Source: Mesorhizobium loti R88b (GTDB lineage Bacteria; Pseudomonadota; Alphaproteobacteria; Rhizobiales; Rhizobiaceae). Taken from it: a DNA stretch of 64,000 nucleotides. The stretch spans positions 5,023,001 to 5,087,000 of the forward strand of contig NZ_CP033367.1 of the NCBI RefSeq assembly GCF_013170845.1, read 5' to 3'. The notes under the pieces are model-generated. The model was given only the letters and a program-made list of their open reading frames with translations, was not told where the DNA came from and did not search any database. Positions within the stretch are counted from its first letter, which is position 1, and every line of letters begins with the position of its first letter. Made by a program: the position numbers and the translations under genes. Positions 44,968-54,370 of this stretch are shown one piece after another.

Positions 44968-45489
44968 ATGTTCAAGATACTGTCCCGATATTTCGATCGA
45001 TTTCGACGCGACCAACGCGGCGCGGTGATTGTCGAGATGACACTGATCACGCCGCTGATGCTTGTCCTGTCTGCCGGTGTGTTCGAATTCGGCAATCTGA
45101 TCCATGACAAGCTGCTGATGGAGGCCGGACTTACAGACGCCGCTCGCTATGCCGCGCGCTGCAACAGTCAGTTGTATACCGACTCCGGGCTGGCGGCGAT
45201 CAACTGTACCGCCATTGCCGCGAACATTGCTGTGTTTGGCAACGCGGCCGGCACCGGTAGCGCACGCGTCAGCGGCTGGCAGACATCGAATGTCACCGTG
45301 ACCACCAACAACTCCTGCCAGGACACCGTGGTGGGCGGCGTGACCCAATATCGCTCCACCACGGCACAAGTCTGCACCGTCCGCGCGTCGGGCACCTACC
45401 CATACGCCGGTGTTGGGATGCTGTCGTTCATCGGCATCAGTCCGATTACGCTGCAGGGCTCCCACGACGAGCGGTTGATCCGGTTCTGA
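44968..45489 (+). CDS. tadE: TadE-like pseudopilin
   Basis: Minor pseudopilin of 173 residues. The processing motif is RRDQRG|AVIVEMTLITPLML, recognised by CpaA. The exported part carries cysteines in RYAARCNSQ, INCTA, NNSCQDT and VCTVR. The ATG at 44968 has GGTGA upstream; a GTG at 44959 overlapping the tadG stop is an alternative. It is followed by the second pseudopilin after two bases. Confidence 0.87.
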   Translation: MFKILSRYFDRFRRDQRGAVIVEMTLITPLMLVLSAGVFEFGNLIHDKLLMEAGLTDAARYAARCNSQLYTDSGLAAINCTAIAANIAVFGNAAGTGSARVSGWQTSNVTVTTNNSCQDTVVGGVTQYRSTTAQVCTVRASGTYPYAGVGMLSFIGISPITLQGSHDERLIRF

Positions 45490-45491
45490 CC

Positions 45492-46127
45492 ATGATCCAG
45501 CGTTTTGCAAAATCGGAAGACGGGGCGGCGATGGTGGAAATGACCATCGTGTCGACGCTGCTGTTCTCGCTTGTCCTGGGCTTCGTCGATTTCGGCTACG
45601 CCTTCTACCAATGGAACGCAGCCACCAAGGCGGTGCAGATCGGCGCCCGGCTGGCGTCGATATCGGATGCGGTGGCAACCAACCTCGCCACAGCGGGCCC
45701 GGTCTCGTCTCCCGGCGCTCCGATTGCTGCCGGCGCCTACGGTCCCTTCGTGTGCACCTACACCGCCGGCACGGGGGGCTGCAGCAACGGCGGCGGCTTC
45801 AGCGCCGCCAATTTCAGCCGCATCTTTCGTGGTGACACCGCAAACACCAATGACGATGTCTGCCCGGCGCTGGCGGCAAACCAGCGGCCGGGCATGTGTC
45901 ACTTCTTCCCGGGCTTGCTGCGCAGCAACGTAGTCGTCACTTATTCAGCCACCGGCCTCGGCTATCAGACCCGGCTAAGCGGACCCGTACCGACAATCAC
46001 CGTCAACCTGCAAAACGTGACCTTCCAGTTCTTCTTCCTCAAGGGACTGATGGGTTTTGCTGACATCAACATGCCCTCCATGCTGAGCACGGTCACGGGC
46101 GAAGACATCAAGAGCACCTGGCCATGA
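45492..46127 (+). CDS. tadF: TadE/TadF-like pseudopilin
   Basis: Second minor pseudopilin of 211 residues. The processing motif reads KSEDG|AAMVEMTIVSTLLFSLVLG and the exported part has ATKAVQIGARLASISD, a Cys-containing loop (PFVCTYTAGTGGCSNGGG, DDVCPAL, GMCHFFP) and ends in a beta-like VTVNLQNVTFQFFFLKG. The stop overlaps the cpaE start (ATGA), so translation is coupled. Confidence 0.87.
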   Translation: MIQRFAKSEDGAAMVEMTIVSTLLFSLVLGFVDFGYAFYQWNAATKAVQIGARLASISDAVATNLATAGPVSSPGAPIAAGAYGPFVCTYTAGTGGCSNGGGFSAANFSRIFRGDTANTNDDVCPALAANQRPGMCHFFPGLLRSNVVVTYSATGLGYQTRLSGPVPTITVNLQNVTFQFFFLKGLMGFADINMPSMLSTVTGEDIKSTWP

Positions 46128-47287
46128 ATGCCATCAACACCAAGGTTACGCCGACCAAGCGAAAGCAGGTGGCGCTGTTCTCGTCGGATCCGAATTTCAA
46201 GCGCGAGGTGGCGACGCGGCTCGATGCGCTGGCGATCTATGACGTCAGGGTTGCCGAGACGGGCGACTTTCTCAAAGGTCCGCCGGCGGACACGCGGCCG
46301 GGCATCGTCATCCTCGATCTCGGCAATGGCGAATTGCTCGGCCGGCCCGGCATCGTCGAGGCACGCGCTTTGTGGGCGACCGTGCCGCTGATCGCGGTTT
46401 CCGACGAGCTGACCTCCGAACAGACGCGCGTGCTGGTGCGCATGAACGCCTCGGACTGGCTGCACAAGCCGCTCGACGGCAAGGAGCTGCTCAACGCGGT
46501 GACCTTCCACGACACCGGCAACCAGGGAACGAAAAGTCGGATCATCACCTTCATCGGCGCCAGCGGCGGTGCGGGCGCCACGACGCTGGCGCTGTCGGCG
46601 GCCGAGCACCTGGCCTCGAAATCGACTGAACGCGCGGCTTCGACCTGTCTGGTCGATCTCGATTTCCAGAGTGCCAATTGCGGCGCCTACCTCAATCTGT
46701 TCAACCAGTTCGATCTGGCCGGAATTATCGGCCAACCCGAAAGGCTCGATGTCGAACTGATGGATGTCATCAAGCTTTCGCGCCCGTCCGGCCTCACCCT
46801 CTACGCATTCGAGCGGCCGCAGCTGCCCTTCGAGCCGCAAGGCAGCGATTTCGTCTACCGGCTTCTGGACCTTGTCGCCTACCGCTTCGACGACATCGTC
46901 ATCGACCTGCCCAATATCGAAACGCCCTGGCACAATTCCGTGCTTTCGACGAGCGACGAGATCTTCATCGTGTTCGAGCTCAACGTCGCGTCGCTGCGGC
47001 AAGGCAAGCGGCTTTACACCAAGATCCGCGAACTGCGCGGCAATGCGATCAGCATCACGCTCGTCGCCAACAAGCACAAGCGCAAGTGGTTCGGGAACCA
47101 TTTTTCGCGCAGCGAGCTCGAGAAGATCTTCAAGGCACCGCACATCAAGTCGGTCGCGCTGGACAATGCGCTCCTCTCCGATTCCCTGAACCGTGCGATC
47201 CTGCCTTCGGAAGTGGATGGGCGGGCACGCTTCAACAAGGATCTGAAGAAGATGTTCAAAGAGCGGCTCGATGACGCTGCCCGATAG
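46124..47287 (+). CDS. cpaE: CpaE/TadZ-type pilus localisation ATPase
   Basis: A 387-residue protein with an N-terminal receiver-like domain (KQVALFSSDPNFKREVATRL, IVILDLGNGELLGR) and a C-terminal MinD/ParA-like domain. Its Walker A is GASGGAGATT at about 145-154, lacking the usual lysines as in atypical CpaE/TadZ ATPases; CLVDLDFQSANCGAYLNLFNQFDL (read CLVDLDFQ, SANCG) is the A'-box. CpaE places the Tad apparatus at a pole. Both ends overlap neighbouring genes. Confidence 0.9.
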   Translation: MNAINTKVTPTKRKQVALFSSDPNFKREVATRLDALAIYDVRVAETGDFLKGPPADTRPGIVILDLGNGELLGRPGIVEARALWATVPLIAVSDELTSEQTRVLVRMNASDWLHKPLDGKELLNAVTFHDTGNQGTKSRIITFIGASGGAGATTLALSAAEHLASKSTERAASTCLVDLDFQSANCGAYLNLFNQFDLAGIIGQPERLDVELMDVIKLSRPSGLTLYAFERPQLPFEPQGSDFVYRLLDLVAYRFDDIVIDLPNIETPWHNSVLSTSDEIFIVFELNVASLRQGKRLYTKIRELRGNAISITLVANKHKRKWFGNHFSRSELEKIFKAPHIKSVALDNALLSDSLNRAILPSEVDGRARFNKDLKKMFKERLDDAAR

Positions 47288-47858
47288 ACATCGGATCGTC
47301 CTGAGCCTGGCCGGCTGTATCGCCGGCCTGGTGCTTTCGATATCGGCTCAGGATTTCGCCCGGGCCGGATCCGGAATCGCTGGACGCCCGCCGCTGCCAG
47401 CCATGGGTCCAAGCCTGCGCAAGACGGTCTCCTTTGAAACCAGTGAGCAGCCGGGAACCATCATTATCCGCAAGAGCGAAAAGGCGCTTTACCTGGTGAC
47501 CCGCCAGGGCCAGGCGCTTCGCTACCAGATCAGCGTCGGGCGTGACGGATTTGGCTGGACCGGGGTCGTCAAGGTCGGGGCGAAGACGGAATGGCCGCAG
47601 TGGCGCCCGCCCAAGGAAATGCGCGTTCGCCAGCCGGAACTGCCGGAGTTGGTGCCCTCAGGGCCCTACAATCCGCTGGGCGCTAGGGCACTCTATCTAT
47701 CCCGGGACGGACGCGACACGCTCTATCGCATCCACGGCACCAATGATCCTTCAGGCGTCGGGTTCGACGGCACATCCGGTTGCTTTCGTCTTACCAACAC
47801 GGATGTGATCGATCTTTTCAAGCGCGTGCCGATAGGCACCAAGGTGGTGGTCCAATGA
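47271..47858 (+). CDS. L,D-transpeptidase (YkuD fold) inside the Tad operon
   Basis: Periplasmic L,D-transpeptidase of 195 residues. The signal-anchor is IVLSLAGCIAGLVLSISAQDFARAG. The YkuD core reads GTIIIRKSEKALYLVTRQGQ and the catalytic motif is HGTNDPSGVG...TSGCFRLTN with His155 and Cys171. The usual SHGCIR is TSGCFR, an active-site variant common in alphaproteobacteria. Such enzymes link meso-DAP cross-bridges or lipoproteins to peptidoglycan. The start overlaps cpaE by 17 bases and the stop overlaps the next start (ATGA), so it belongs to the operon; a role in opening or fastening the cell wall around the pilus machine is inferred. Confidence 0.86.
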   Translation: MTLPDRHRIVLSLAGCIAGLVLSISAQDFARAGSGIAGRPPLPAMGPSLRKTVSFETSEQPGTIIIRKSEKALYLVTRQGQALRYQISVGRDGFGWTGVVKVGAKTEWPQWRPPKEMRVRQPELPELVPSGPYNPLGARALYLSRDGRDTLYRIHGTNDPSGVGFDGTSGCFRLTNTDVIDLFKRVPIGTKVVVQ

Positions 47859-48427
47859 CGACGATCAGCGACCCGCACATGCCGACGATAGCCGGGCAGC
47901 TTGAACCGCAACTGCTCGATGGCGGCAGAAGCAGAACCCGACTGGCTATCGCGGTCTCTATCGGACTGACCTTGTTTGCGGTGCTCAACGCCACGGCCGC
48001 CATATATCTCTACCGGGGCATCAACGACCTGCGCGTCGTGGAGGGACGTCTTGAGGAGCTCGGCACGTTCGAGCAGCGGATCGGGGCCCGGCTCGACACG
48101 GTCAACAACGGCTTCCAGAGCCGCTTCGAAAAGCTGGACAGCCAGTTGCAGGGCAGTTTCACAGAAATCAATGGCAATATAGCCCGGCTTGAACAGGGCC
48201 TTCCATCCACCGATGGTGCCGGCACGTCGAGTGTGTCGGAACCTCTCGTTGCAACAAATAACGTCGCGGAAGCGTCTTCCAGTAGCGAAGTCGCGGCGGA
48301 ACCCATGATTGCCGATACGCCGCGGCTGCCCAAGAGGAGGGTCGCCACCGCGCCCCCTGCCCCGAATCCGGGCTATCAGCGAACGGAAACGCCGGACGGC
48401 AAAGTCTATTATCGCAAGATCAATTAG
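47855..48427 (+). CDS. Membrane-anchored coiled-coil protein of unknown function
   Basis: A 190-residue protein with one transmembrane helix (about residues 36-56, LAIAVSIGLTLFAVLNATAAIYLY), a heptad-type segment ELGTFEQRIGARLDTVNNGFQSRF and KLDSQLQGSFTEINGNIARLEQG, then a low-complexity Ser/Ala/Pro tail (RVATAPPAPNPG). The ending TPDGKVYYRKIN is neat and conserved-looking. It overlaps the L,D-transpeptidase by four bases (ATGA) and is probably its partner or scaffold. I know no named family. Confidence 0.72.
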   Translation: MTTISDPHMPTIAGQLEPQLLDGGRSRTRLAIAVSIGLTLFAVLNATAAIYLYRGINDLRVVEGRLEELGTFEQRIGARLDTVNNGFQSRFEKLDSQLQGSFTEINGNIARLEQGLPSTDGAGTSSVSEPLVATNNVAEASSSSEVAAEPMIADTPRLPKRRVATAPPAPNPGYQRTETPDGKVYYRKIN

Positions 48428-48448
48428 AAACGGCCTGCCGCGCCGGGA

Positions 48449-48985
48449 CTAAAGATCCCGCTGCAAGGCGATAAGGCGCACGGCCAGTGCTTCTCCGCGC
48501 TGTCGGGTTTCGCGAAGGAACGCGACATGACAGTAGGCGCAGGCTGCAAAGCCCAGCACCAGCACCAGGCTGTTCTGCCAGGTGAAATCGGCCATCAGCG
48601 AGAACGGGAAACCGCTGGGTGCCGCGAAGCTGGCAATCGTGCTCGCCGTTTCCGAATGGCTGCTGGCGACTATCATCAGTCCAGCGAAAAGCAGCGCCAG
48701 ATGATTGGCCAGGAAGTAGGTGGCTGACCTTCTGACTCGGCAAGCACTCCAGCAGGCGGTCGCAGCGACAATCAGGATGACGGCATCCAGAACCATCGAA
48801 CCGCCCAGATAGAGGTCGACCTGCTGCCAAAACATCGTCGACAAGGGGCGCAGTTCAAGCCAGATCCACCACATGGCAGGGCTGGCGGGATAGGTACCGA
48901 GCAGGAACGTCGCTGTTCGCTCGCCTGCCAGAATCATCAGGATGAATGCGGGAAAAGCGAAGAGTAATATCGACTTGCGCTTCAT
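48449..48985 (-). CDS. Membrane protein of unknown function
   Basis: A 178-residue protein with four or five hydrophobic segments (ILLFAFPAFILMILAG, WWIWLELRPLSTMFW, VLDAVILIVAATACWSA, NHLALLFAGLMIVASSH, NSLVLVLGFAACAYC). I do not recognise a family. It is transcribed opposite to the tad operon (tail to tail with the coiled-coil gene, 21 bases) and away from the T1SS operon. The C-terminus is charged and soluble (RETRQRGEALAVRLIALQRDL split as RETRQRGEALAV). Its role in the region is unclear. Confidence 0.6.
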   Translation of the reverse strand: MKRKSILLFAFPAFILMILAGERTATFLLGTYPASPAMWWIWLELRPLSTMFWQQVDLYLGGSMVLDAVILIVAATACWSACRVRRSATYFLANHLALLFAGLMIVASSHSETASTIASFAAPSGFPFSLMADFTWQNSLVLVLGFAACAYCHVAFLRETRQRGEALAVRLIALQRDL

Positions 48986-49413
48986 GTTGCCCTCGACAAT
49001 CTGGCATCAGGATAGATTGCAGAGGTTGCGCGAGGCTTAACGGAAGGGCGTTGCTGCCGCTCTCGCGCCAGGTTCAACTTCAACAAATAGCCAAATTCCC
49101 GCGACGGCCCTTTCAGGGCTACCAGTTTGACAGGCAGATCGTCCGCTCTTCATACGGTTGTGCTTGCGGTGAGCGATTGCGCTTTTTGCCTTCTGCACCC
49201 TGGTGGCGTCTGGATACAACCGCAGCGGGCCGCTGTGCTGTGCCATTTTTGCTACATTTCACAACCTTATGGCCGGGATTCCTCATTTAGGTATGTCTAA
49301 TTTAATAATCGCTCACATATTTCGTGAATTTGTTGGATACTGCCTGACGGCAAGCTCAGGCTTGGTTGTAGCGCTGTGGGAAAAGGCGCAGGGGAAACGT
49401 TGGGGCGGGTTAG
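48986..49413. other. Intergenic region upstream of the T1SS operon
   Basis: 428 bases with the divergent promoters of the membrane protein (48985) and the TolC-like gene (49414). The part 49240-49370 is AT-rich (TTTAATAAT near 49299). A small hairpin GCCTGA / TCAGGC is near 49343-49362. I see no gene. Strong -35/-10 pairs were not convincing by eye. Confidence 0.5.
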
Positions 49414-50862
49414 ATGAATACAACGAGAAAGTCGGCCCTTGGCAAGCGCCTTGGCCTTTTGATGGCGGCCACGATGCTGAGCTGTGCGAGCGCTCATTCG
49501 CTCACGCTCCAGGAGGCCGTGGCGGTAGCCGTCGAGTCCAATCCCGAGATCGGCCAAGCCATCGAGAATCGCGAAGCGATCGAGTTCGAATTGCGCCAGG
49601 CGAAAGGGCTTTATCTCCCCAGTGTCGACGTGGAAGCGTCCGCGGGGGCTCGCCGCCTCGATAATTCGACCCGCCGCGCGCTTTCCCTCGACGATGACAA
49701 CCTTTATCCGGCCGAGGCCGATCTCACGGTTTCACAGACAGTCTATGACAGCGGCGCAAGGCGGGCTGAGCTCGATCGTCAAGCCTCGCGAGTCGATGGC
49801 GCTTCGTTCCGAGTGCTGGAGCGTTCGGAGTTTATCGGGCTCTCGGTTGTCCAGGACTACCTCGAATACATGCTGCAGGCTTCGATTGTTGCGGAGGCGA
49901 AGAAAAACCTGGGCTTCCATCAAGCCATTCTTCACGACATCCAGGAAGGCATTGCGGGCGGCGGGTTGAATGAAGCCGACCGGCAGCAAGCCGAGGAAAG
50001 GCTGTTTGCAGCCAAGGCCCGCATGCAGGAAGCTTCGGAGGAACTGGAAGCGTCGAGGATACGGTTTTTCAAGACCGTGGGGAAGCCGCTGACAAACGCG
50101 TCAAGGCCGGGCGATGTTGCAGCCGCACTGCCAAGGTCGCTGGATGACGCGCTGGGGCTGGCGCGCGTGAACAACCCCCGCGTCCATATGGCCAACAGCG
50201 ATATTGACGCCGCAGCCTCGCTGGTGGACGCAGCTCGGGCAAAATACGGCCCCTCGATCGTCGCTGAAGGCACCGCCAGAGCCGGGTACGACATTGATGG
50301 AGACAATGGAGATACATCCGACCTGCAGGCGCGCCTTGTTTTGCGCTGGAATCTCTACCGGGGTGGCATAGACAAGGCCAACGAGCAGGAGCAGATCCGT
50401 CGTACCAGTGAACAGCGGCTTGCCCTGCACCAGGTCGAGCGCGAGATCGAAGAAGCCGTTCGCACCTCCTGGGATCGCCGCTTCCGGCAAGCCGATCTGG
50501 CAAAGACGTTGAAGCTGCAAGCCGCCGCCAATGAGAAGCTGGTCGCGTCGTATCGCGAGCAGTTCAAGGTCGGACAGCGCTCGCTGCTCGACGTTCTTGA
50601 TGCGCAAAATACGCGGTTCAACACCGCAACGCTGGCGGACACTGCATCCTATGCCTCTCTCTTTGCCGAGTATCGGCTCCTGGCCGCAACCGGACAGTTG
50701 CTGAAGACGATGGACATCCATCCGCCAAAGCAGGCCACGGCCTATGCACGGACAGAGTTCGCGGCACCGGAAACGGCTGACACGGAAACCTACGCGCGGA
50801 CGCCGTCGGAACAGAAGAACGACCTGCCGTTCGATATCCTGGCACCGGTCAGGAAAAAGTAG
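49414..50862 (+). CDS. TolC-family outer-membrane protein of a type I secretion system
   Basis: Outer-membrane efflux protein of 482 residues. Signal peptide KRLGLLMAATMLSCASAHS then LTLQEAVAVAVESNPEIGQA, the standard TolC N-terminus. The two helical repeats end with SYREQFKVGQRSLLDVLDAQNTRFN, typical of LapE/TolC proteins. It is the first gene of the operon with the ABC transporter and the fusion protein, so it forms the outer channel for the giant adhesin. ATG 49414 is preceded by GGGGCGGG. Confidence 0.9.
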   Translation: MNTTRKSALGKRLGLLMAATMLSCASAHSLTLQEAVAVAVESNPEIGQAIENREAIEFELRQAKGLYLPSVDVEASAGARRLDNSTRRALSLDDDNLYPAEADLTVSQTVYDSGARRAELDRQASRVDGASFRVLERSEFIGLSVVQDYLEYMLQASIVAEAKKNLGFHQAILHDIQEGIAGGGLNEADRQQAEERLFAAKARMQEASEELEASRIRFFKTVGKPLTNASRPGDVAAALPRSLDDALGLARVNNPRVHMANSDIDAAASLVDAARAKYGPSIVAEGTARAGYDIDGDNGDTSDLQARLVLRWNLYRGGIDKANEQEQIRRTSEQRLALHQVEREIEEAVRTSWDRRFRQADLAKTLKLQAAANEKLVASYREQFKVGQRSLLDVLDAQNTRFNTATLADTASYASLFAEYRLLAATGQLLKTMDIHPPKQATAYARTEFAAPETADTETYARTPSEQKNDLPFDILAPVRKK

Positions 50863-50902
50863 GCGGAGGCAAGGATCGATCGAAAGTCCGTATGGGCGGA
50901 TC

Positions 50903-53035
50903 GTGAACCAGCAACCCAACATCCTCTCCCCGAAGGAGGCGTTCAAGGCCTGCTTCTCTGCCGTTGCCGGCTATCTCGGCAGGCCGAGCGCGCAAACGGT
51001 GCTGTTCGCAGGCGTGCCGCTGTCGGACACGCGTATCGACATCGATGCCATCCGGCATATCGCCGAGCGCATCGGCCTTGAAATCACCGAGTTCAACCAT
51101 CGCGATTTTCTTCGGGGACGCATCGACCTCCCCGCTATCGTGTTTCGCGCCAGCCAATTGCCGGTTGCCCTGCTGGCCGAAACCGAGGACGGCGCATTCA
51201 CCACTGCTCCCCAGGAAGACGGCCGTGTAACCATCACGCGATCCGAGCTAGCCACCAGCTACATCAGCGGCGGCGTTTCCTTCTCGATAACCTATGCCAA
51301 CGCTGCCGAAGGGATGAACGTGGGTTCGGCGCCGAAGATCGAGCGGCGACATTGGCTGACGGGAACGATGGCCCCGTTCTGGCGTACCTATTCGAAGGTT
51401 ATCCTGTCGGCAATCTTCATCAACATTCTGGCCATCGCCTCGCCGATCTTCACCATGAACGTCTACGACAGGATCTTGCCGAACAAGGCAATATCGACGC
51501 TGTGGGTGCTGTCGATCGGCATCGGCGCGGTCATCCTGTTCGACCTGCTTTTGAAGACCGCCAGGGCGTCCCTCATCGACTATGCCGGGCGCAAGGCCGA
51601 TCTGCGCATTTCCTATTTGCTGTTCGAGAAAGTGCTGAACTCGTCCCTGTCGGCACGGCCCGGCTCAACTGGAGAATACGCTAATCGGGTGACGCAATAC
51701 GAATTCGTACGCGAGTTCTTCACGTCGAATACGATCAGCGTGTTCATCGACACCGCGTTCATCTTCATCTTCCTTCTCGTCATCTACGCCATAGGCGGCT
51801 GGCTGGTCATCATACCGGCCATTGCCTTTGTGGCGTCCGTGATCGTCGGCCTGGTCACGCAACAGCGCATCGGCAAACGTGTCGCTGCCTCCATGAACGA
51901 GGCTTCGCAGCGCCAGGCTCTGCTGGTCGAATCCATTTCCACCCTGGAGACCATCAAGTCGCTGCGTGCGGAGGCGTATCTTCTCAGAAAATGGGGAGAG
52001 CATTCCAAGAATGCAGCCAACACGTCCGAGAAGATCAAGCAGCTTTCCGCTGCCGCCGGCAACATAACGCAGGCCATCCAGCAGATGGTCACCGTCGCCC
52101 TGATCGTGGCCGGCGCTTATGCCTTTTCGGAAGGGCATGTTTCGACAGGAGCAATCATAGGAACGGTCATGCTGGCGAGCAGGGCTGTGGCTCCGCTTGG
52201 CCAGATCGCCATCACGCTGTCCAGACTTCGCCAGGCCTTGCTTTCGTTGCGAATGGTGAACTCGATCATGGCTCAACCCGAAGACCGACCGGACACGGTG
52301 GGTTTCGTCAACCGCCCCATTCGCAACGGCGCGATGGTGTTCAGGAATGTCGGCTTTGTCTATCCGGGCTCCGAGAACGAGGTCCTGACCGGTCTGAATT
52401 TCTCGGTCAAGCCAGGTGAGCGGATCGGCATCATCGGCCGCATAGGCTCGGGAAAGACAACCATGGGCCGGCTGATCGGCAGGCTCTTCCTGCCGACATC
52501 AGGCGAATTGTTGCTGGACGGGATCGACATCCGCCAGTACCACCCATCGGAGGTTCGCGCCGCCGTCGGGATCGTCGCGCAAGCCAATGATCTGTTTTCG
52601 GGCACCATCAAGGAAAACCTCCTGATGGCATGTCCCGAAGCGACGGATGAGCAGATTGTCGACGCGGCCAAGGCTGCCGGCGTCGATGATTTCGTCTCCC
52701 GTCATCCGCGCGGCTACGACATGAATGTCGGCGAGCGCGGCACCAATCTCTCCGGCGGCCAGAGGCAGACGATGGCAATTGCCCGGCTGCTGTTGACCAA
52801 ACCGAAAATCGTCTTCCTGGACGAGCCGTCCGGCTCGATGGATCTGGCTTCCGAGCGCCAGCTGATCAAGCAGCTCAAAGTGGCTTTCGATCGCGACACG
52901 ACGCTGATCGTTTCAACGCACCGCTTCAGCATGCTCGAACTGGCCGACCGCCTCATTGTCATCGAACAGGGCAAGATCGTCGCCGATGGACCAAAGGACC
53001 AAGTGATACAGGCGCTGCAGAAAACAAGCGCCTGA
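50903..53035 (+). CDS. Type I secretion ABC transporter, LapB-like
   Basis: Inner-membrane exporter of 710 residues: N-terminal C39-peptidase-like domain without the catalytic Cys (AFKACFSAVAGYLGRPSAQT, LPVALLAETEDGAF), six-helix membrane domain from about residue 150 and nucleotide-binding domain with Walker A GRIGSGKTT (512-520), signature LSGGQRQ (616-622) and Walker B IVFLDEP (636-642). LapB/HlyB-like transporters export large RTX adhesins. The start is a GTG at 50903 with GGGCGGA close by; an ATG at 50744 would lie within the TolC gene. The gene follows the outer-membrane gene by 40 bases. Confidence 0.9.
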   Translation: MNQQPNILSPKEAFKACFSAVAGYLGRPSAQTVLFAGVPLSDTRIDIDAIRHIAERIGLEITEFNHRDFLRGRIDLPAIVFRASQLPVALLAETEDGAFTTAPQEDGRVTITRSELATSYISGGVSFSITYANAAEGMNVGSAPKIERRHWLTGTMAPFWRTYSKVILSAIFINILAIASPIFTMNVYDRILPNKAISTLWVLSIGIGAVILFDLLLKTARASLIDYAGRKADLRISYLLFEKVLNSSLSARPGSTGEYANRVTQYEFVREFFTSNTISVFIDTAFIFIFLLVIYAIGGWLVIIPAIAFVASVIVGLVTQQRIGKRVAASMNEASQRQALLVESISTLETIKSLRAEAYLLRKWGEHSKNAANTSEKIKQLSAAAGNITQAIQQMVTVALIVAGAYAFSEGHVSTGAIIGTVMLASRAVAPLGQIAITLSRLRQALLSLRMVNSIMAQPEDRPDTVGFVNRPIRNGAMVFRNVGFVYPGSENEVLTGLNFSVKPGERIGIIGRIGSGKTTMGRLIGRLFLPTSGELLLDGIDIRQYHPSEVRAAVGIVAQANDLFSGTIKENLLMACPEATDEQIVDAAKAAGVDDFVSRHPRGYDMNVGERGTNLSGGQRQTMAIARLLLTKPKIVFLDEPSGSMDLASERQLIKQLKVAFDRDTTLIVSTHRFSMLELADRLIVIEQGKIVADGPKDQVIQALQKTSA

Positions 53036-53080
53036 GAGAAAAGACTTATTGAACATATTCAACACGTTGAGGCGTGGGAA

Positions 53081-54370
53081 ATGCTTACCAGGGAAGACCG
53101 GCCACCGCTTTTTGCATCGGCGTCGATATTCATCATCGGAGCGCTGTTTGCGAGTTCCGTAGCCTGGGCGTCCTTTGCCGAGGTCGATGAAATCGCACGC
53201 GGCGACGGCAAGATCATACCCGTCTCGAAGACTCAGATCATCCAGGCCAGCGAGCCGGGCGTCGTTCAGGAAATTGCCGTGACGATAGGGCAGATCGTCA
53301 AGAAGAACGACCTCATTATCCGCCTCGACAATACGTTCAACACCTCCAGTCTTGGCGAGCAGCAGGCCAAGGCGCGGGCTCTGCAGACGCGCATTGCCCG
53401 GCTCAAATTCGAACAGGCCGGCAGTCTCGAAGGCTCATTTCCATGTCCGTCCGAAATCCAGAAGGTCGCCCCGGAGATCTGCGACAACGAGCAGAAGCTG
53501 CTCGGCGCACGCCGCGACAACTTCCAAGTCAAGCTGTCGGTTCTCAAGTCGCGCCTCGATCAGCGCGAGAAGGAACTGGACGAAGCGACCGCCAATGCCG
53601 ATCGCCTGACGAAGAATCTGGCCGTCAGTGACCAAGAGTCAAAGCTGGTTGAGGCGATGGTCAAGAAAGGCCTGATGGCGCGAACCGAGCAGCTCCGCGT
53701 CGAGCGCGAGCAGACCGAGCTCAACGGTCAGCTGACGCTCGCTGGGGAAACCATCAAGAAAGCCAAGTCGGCCATCACGGAGGCTCAGCTTCAGGTCGAC
53801 GAACTCGGCCTACAGTTGCAACAGGAGGCGCTCAGCGATCTGACGCAGGCGCTGGCCGACCTCTCGGTGGTGGACGAGACGATACGCGGTGCCACTGACA
53901 AGGTGGCGCGCACCGACATCCGTTCGCCCGTGGACGGCATCGTCAACACGCTTGATGTGAACACGCTCGGCGCCTTCGTCCAGCCAGGCGCGGTCGTCGC
54001 CGGCATCGTACCGACCTCCGAGACACTGCTGGTCGAAGCACGGGTTTCGCCGCGAGACGTCGCCTTCATCCGGCCGGGCCAGGACGCGCTGATCAAGATA
54101 ACCGCCTACGATTTCTCGATCTTCGGCGGCATTGAAGGCAAGGTCGCCAACATCACGGCCGACAGCCTGGTCGATCAGAAGACGGGGGAGCCTTATTATC
54201 AGGTGCGCGTGTCGACGGATAAGTCGACCCTGGAAAGAGACGGCAAGGCCTACTCGATCATTCCCGGCATGATCTGCTCGGTCGACATCAAGACCGGCCG
54301 CAAGACAATTCTGACCTACCTCTTGAAGCCGATCAACAAGGCACGCGAGGAGGCTATGAGTGAGCGATAG
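53081..54370 (+). CDS. HlyD/LapC-like membrane fusion protein
   Basis: Periplasmic adaptor of 429 residues linking the ABC transporter and the TolC-like channel. It has one N-terminal helix (ASIFIIGALFASSVAWASFAEV), the lipoyl-like half VSKTQIIQASEPGVVQEI, a long coiled coil (SVLKSRLDQREKELDEATANADRLTK and following), and the C-terminal VDGIVNTLDVNTLGAFVQPG and VVAGIVPTSETLLVEARVSP beta-barrel. The RHH gene overlaps its last 11 bases. Confidence 0.92.
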   Translation: MLTREDRPPLFASASIFIIGALFASSVAWASFAEVDEIARGDGKIIPVSKTQIIQASEPGVVQEIAVTIGQIVKKNDLIIRLDNTFNTSSLGEQQAKARALQTRIARLKFEQAGSLEGSFPCPSEIQKVAPEICDNEQKLLGARRDNFQVKLSVLKSRLDQREKELDEATANADRLTKNLAVSDQESKLVEAMVKKGLMARTEQLRVEREQTELNGQLTLAGETIKKAKSAITEAQLQVDELGLQLQQEALSDLTQALADLSVVDETIRGATDKVARTDIRSPVDGIVNTLDVNTLGAFVQPGAVVAGIVPTSETLLVEARVSPRDVAFIRPGQDALIKITAYDFSIFGGIEGKVANITADSLVDQKTGEPYYQVRVSTDKSTLERDGKAYSIIPGMICSVDIKTGRKTILTYLLKPINKAREEAMSER

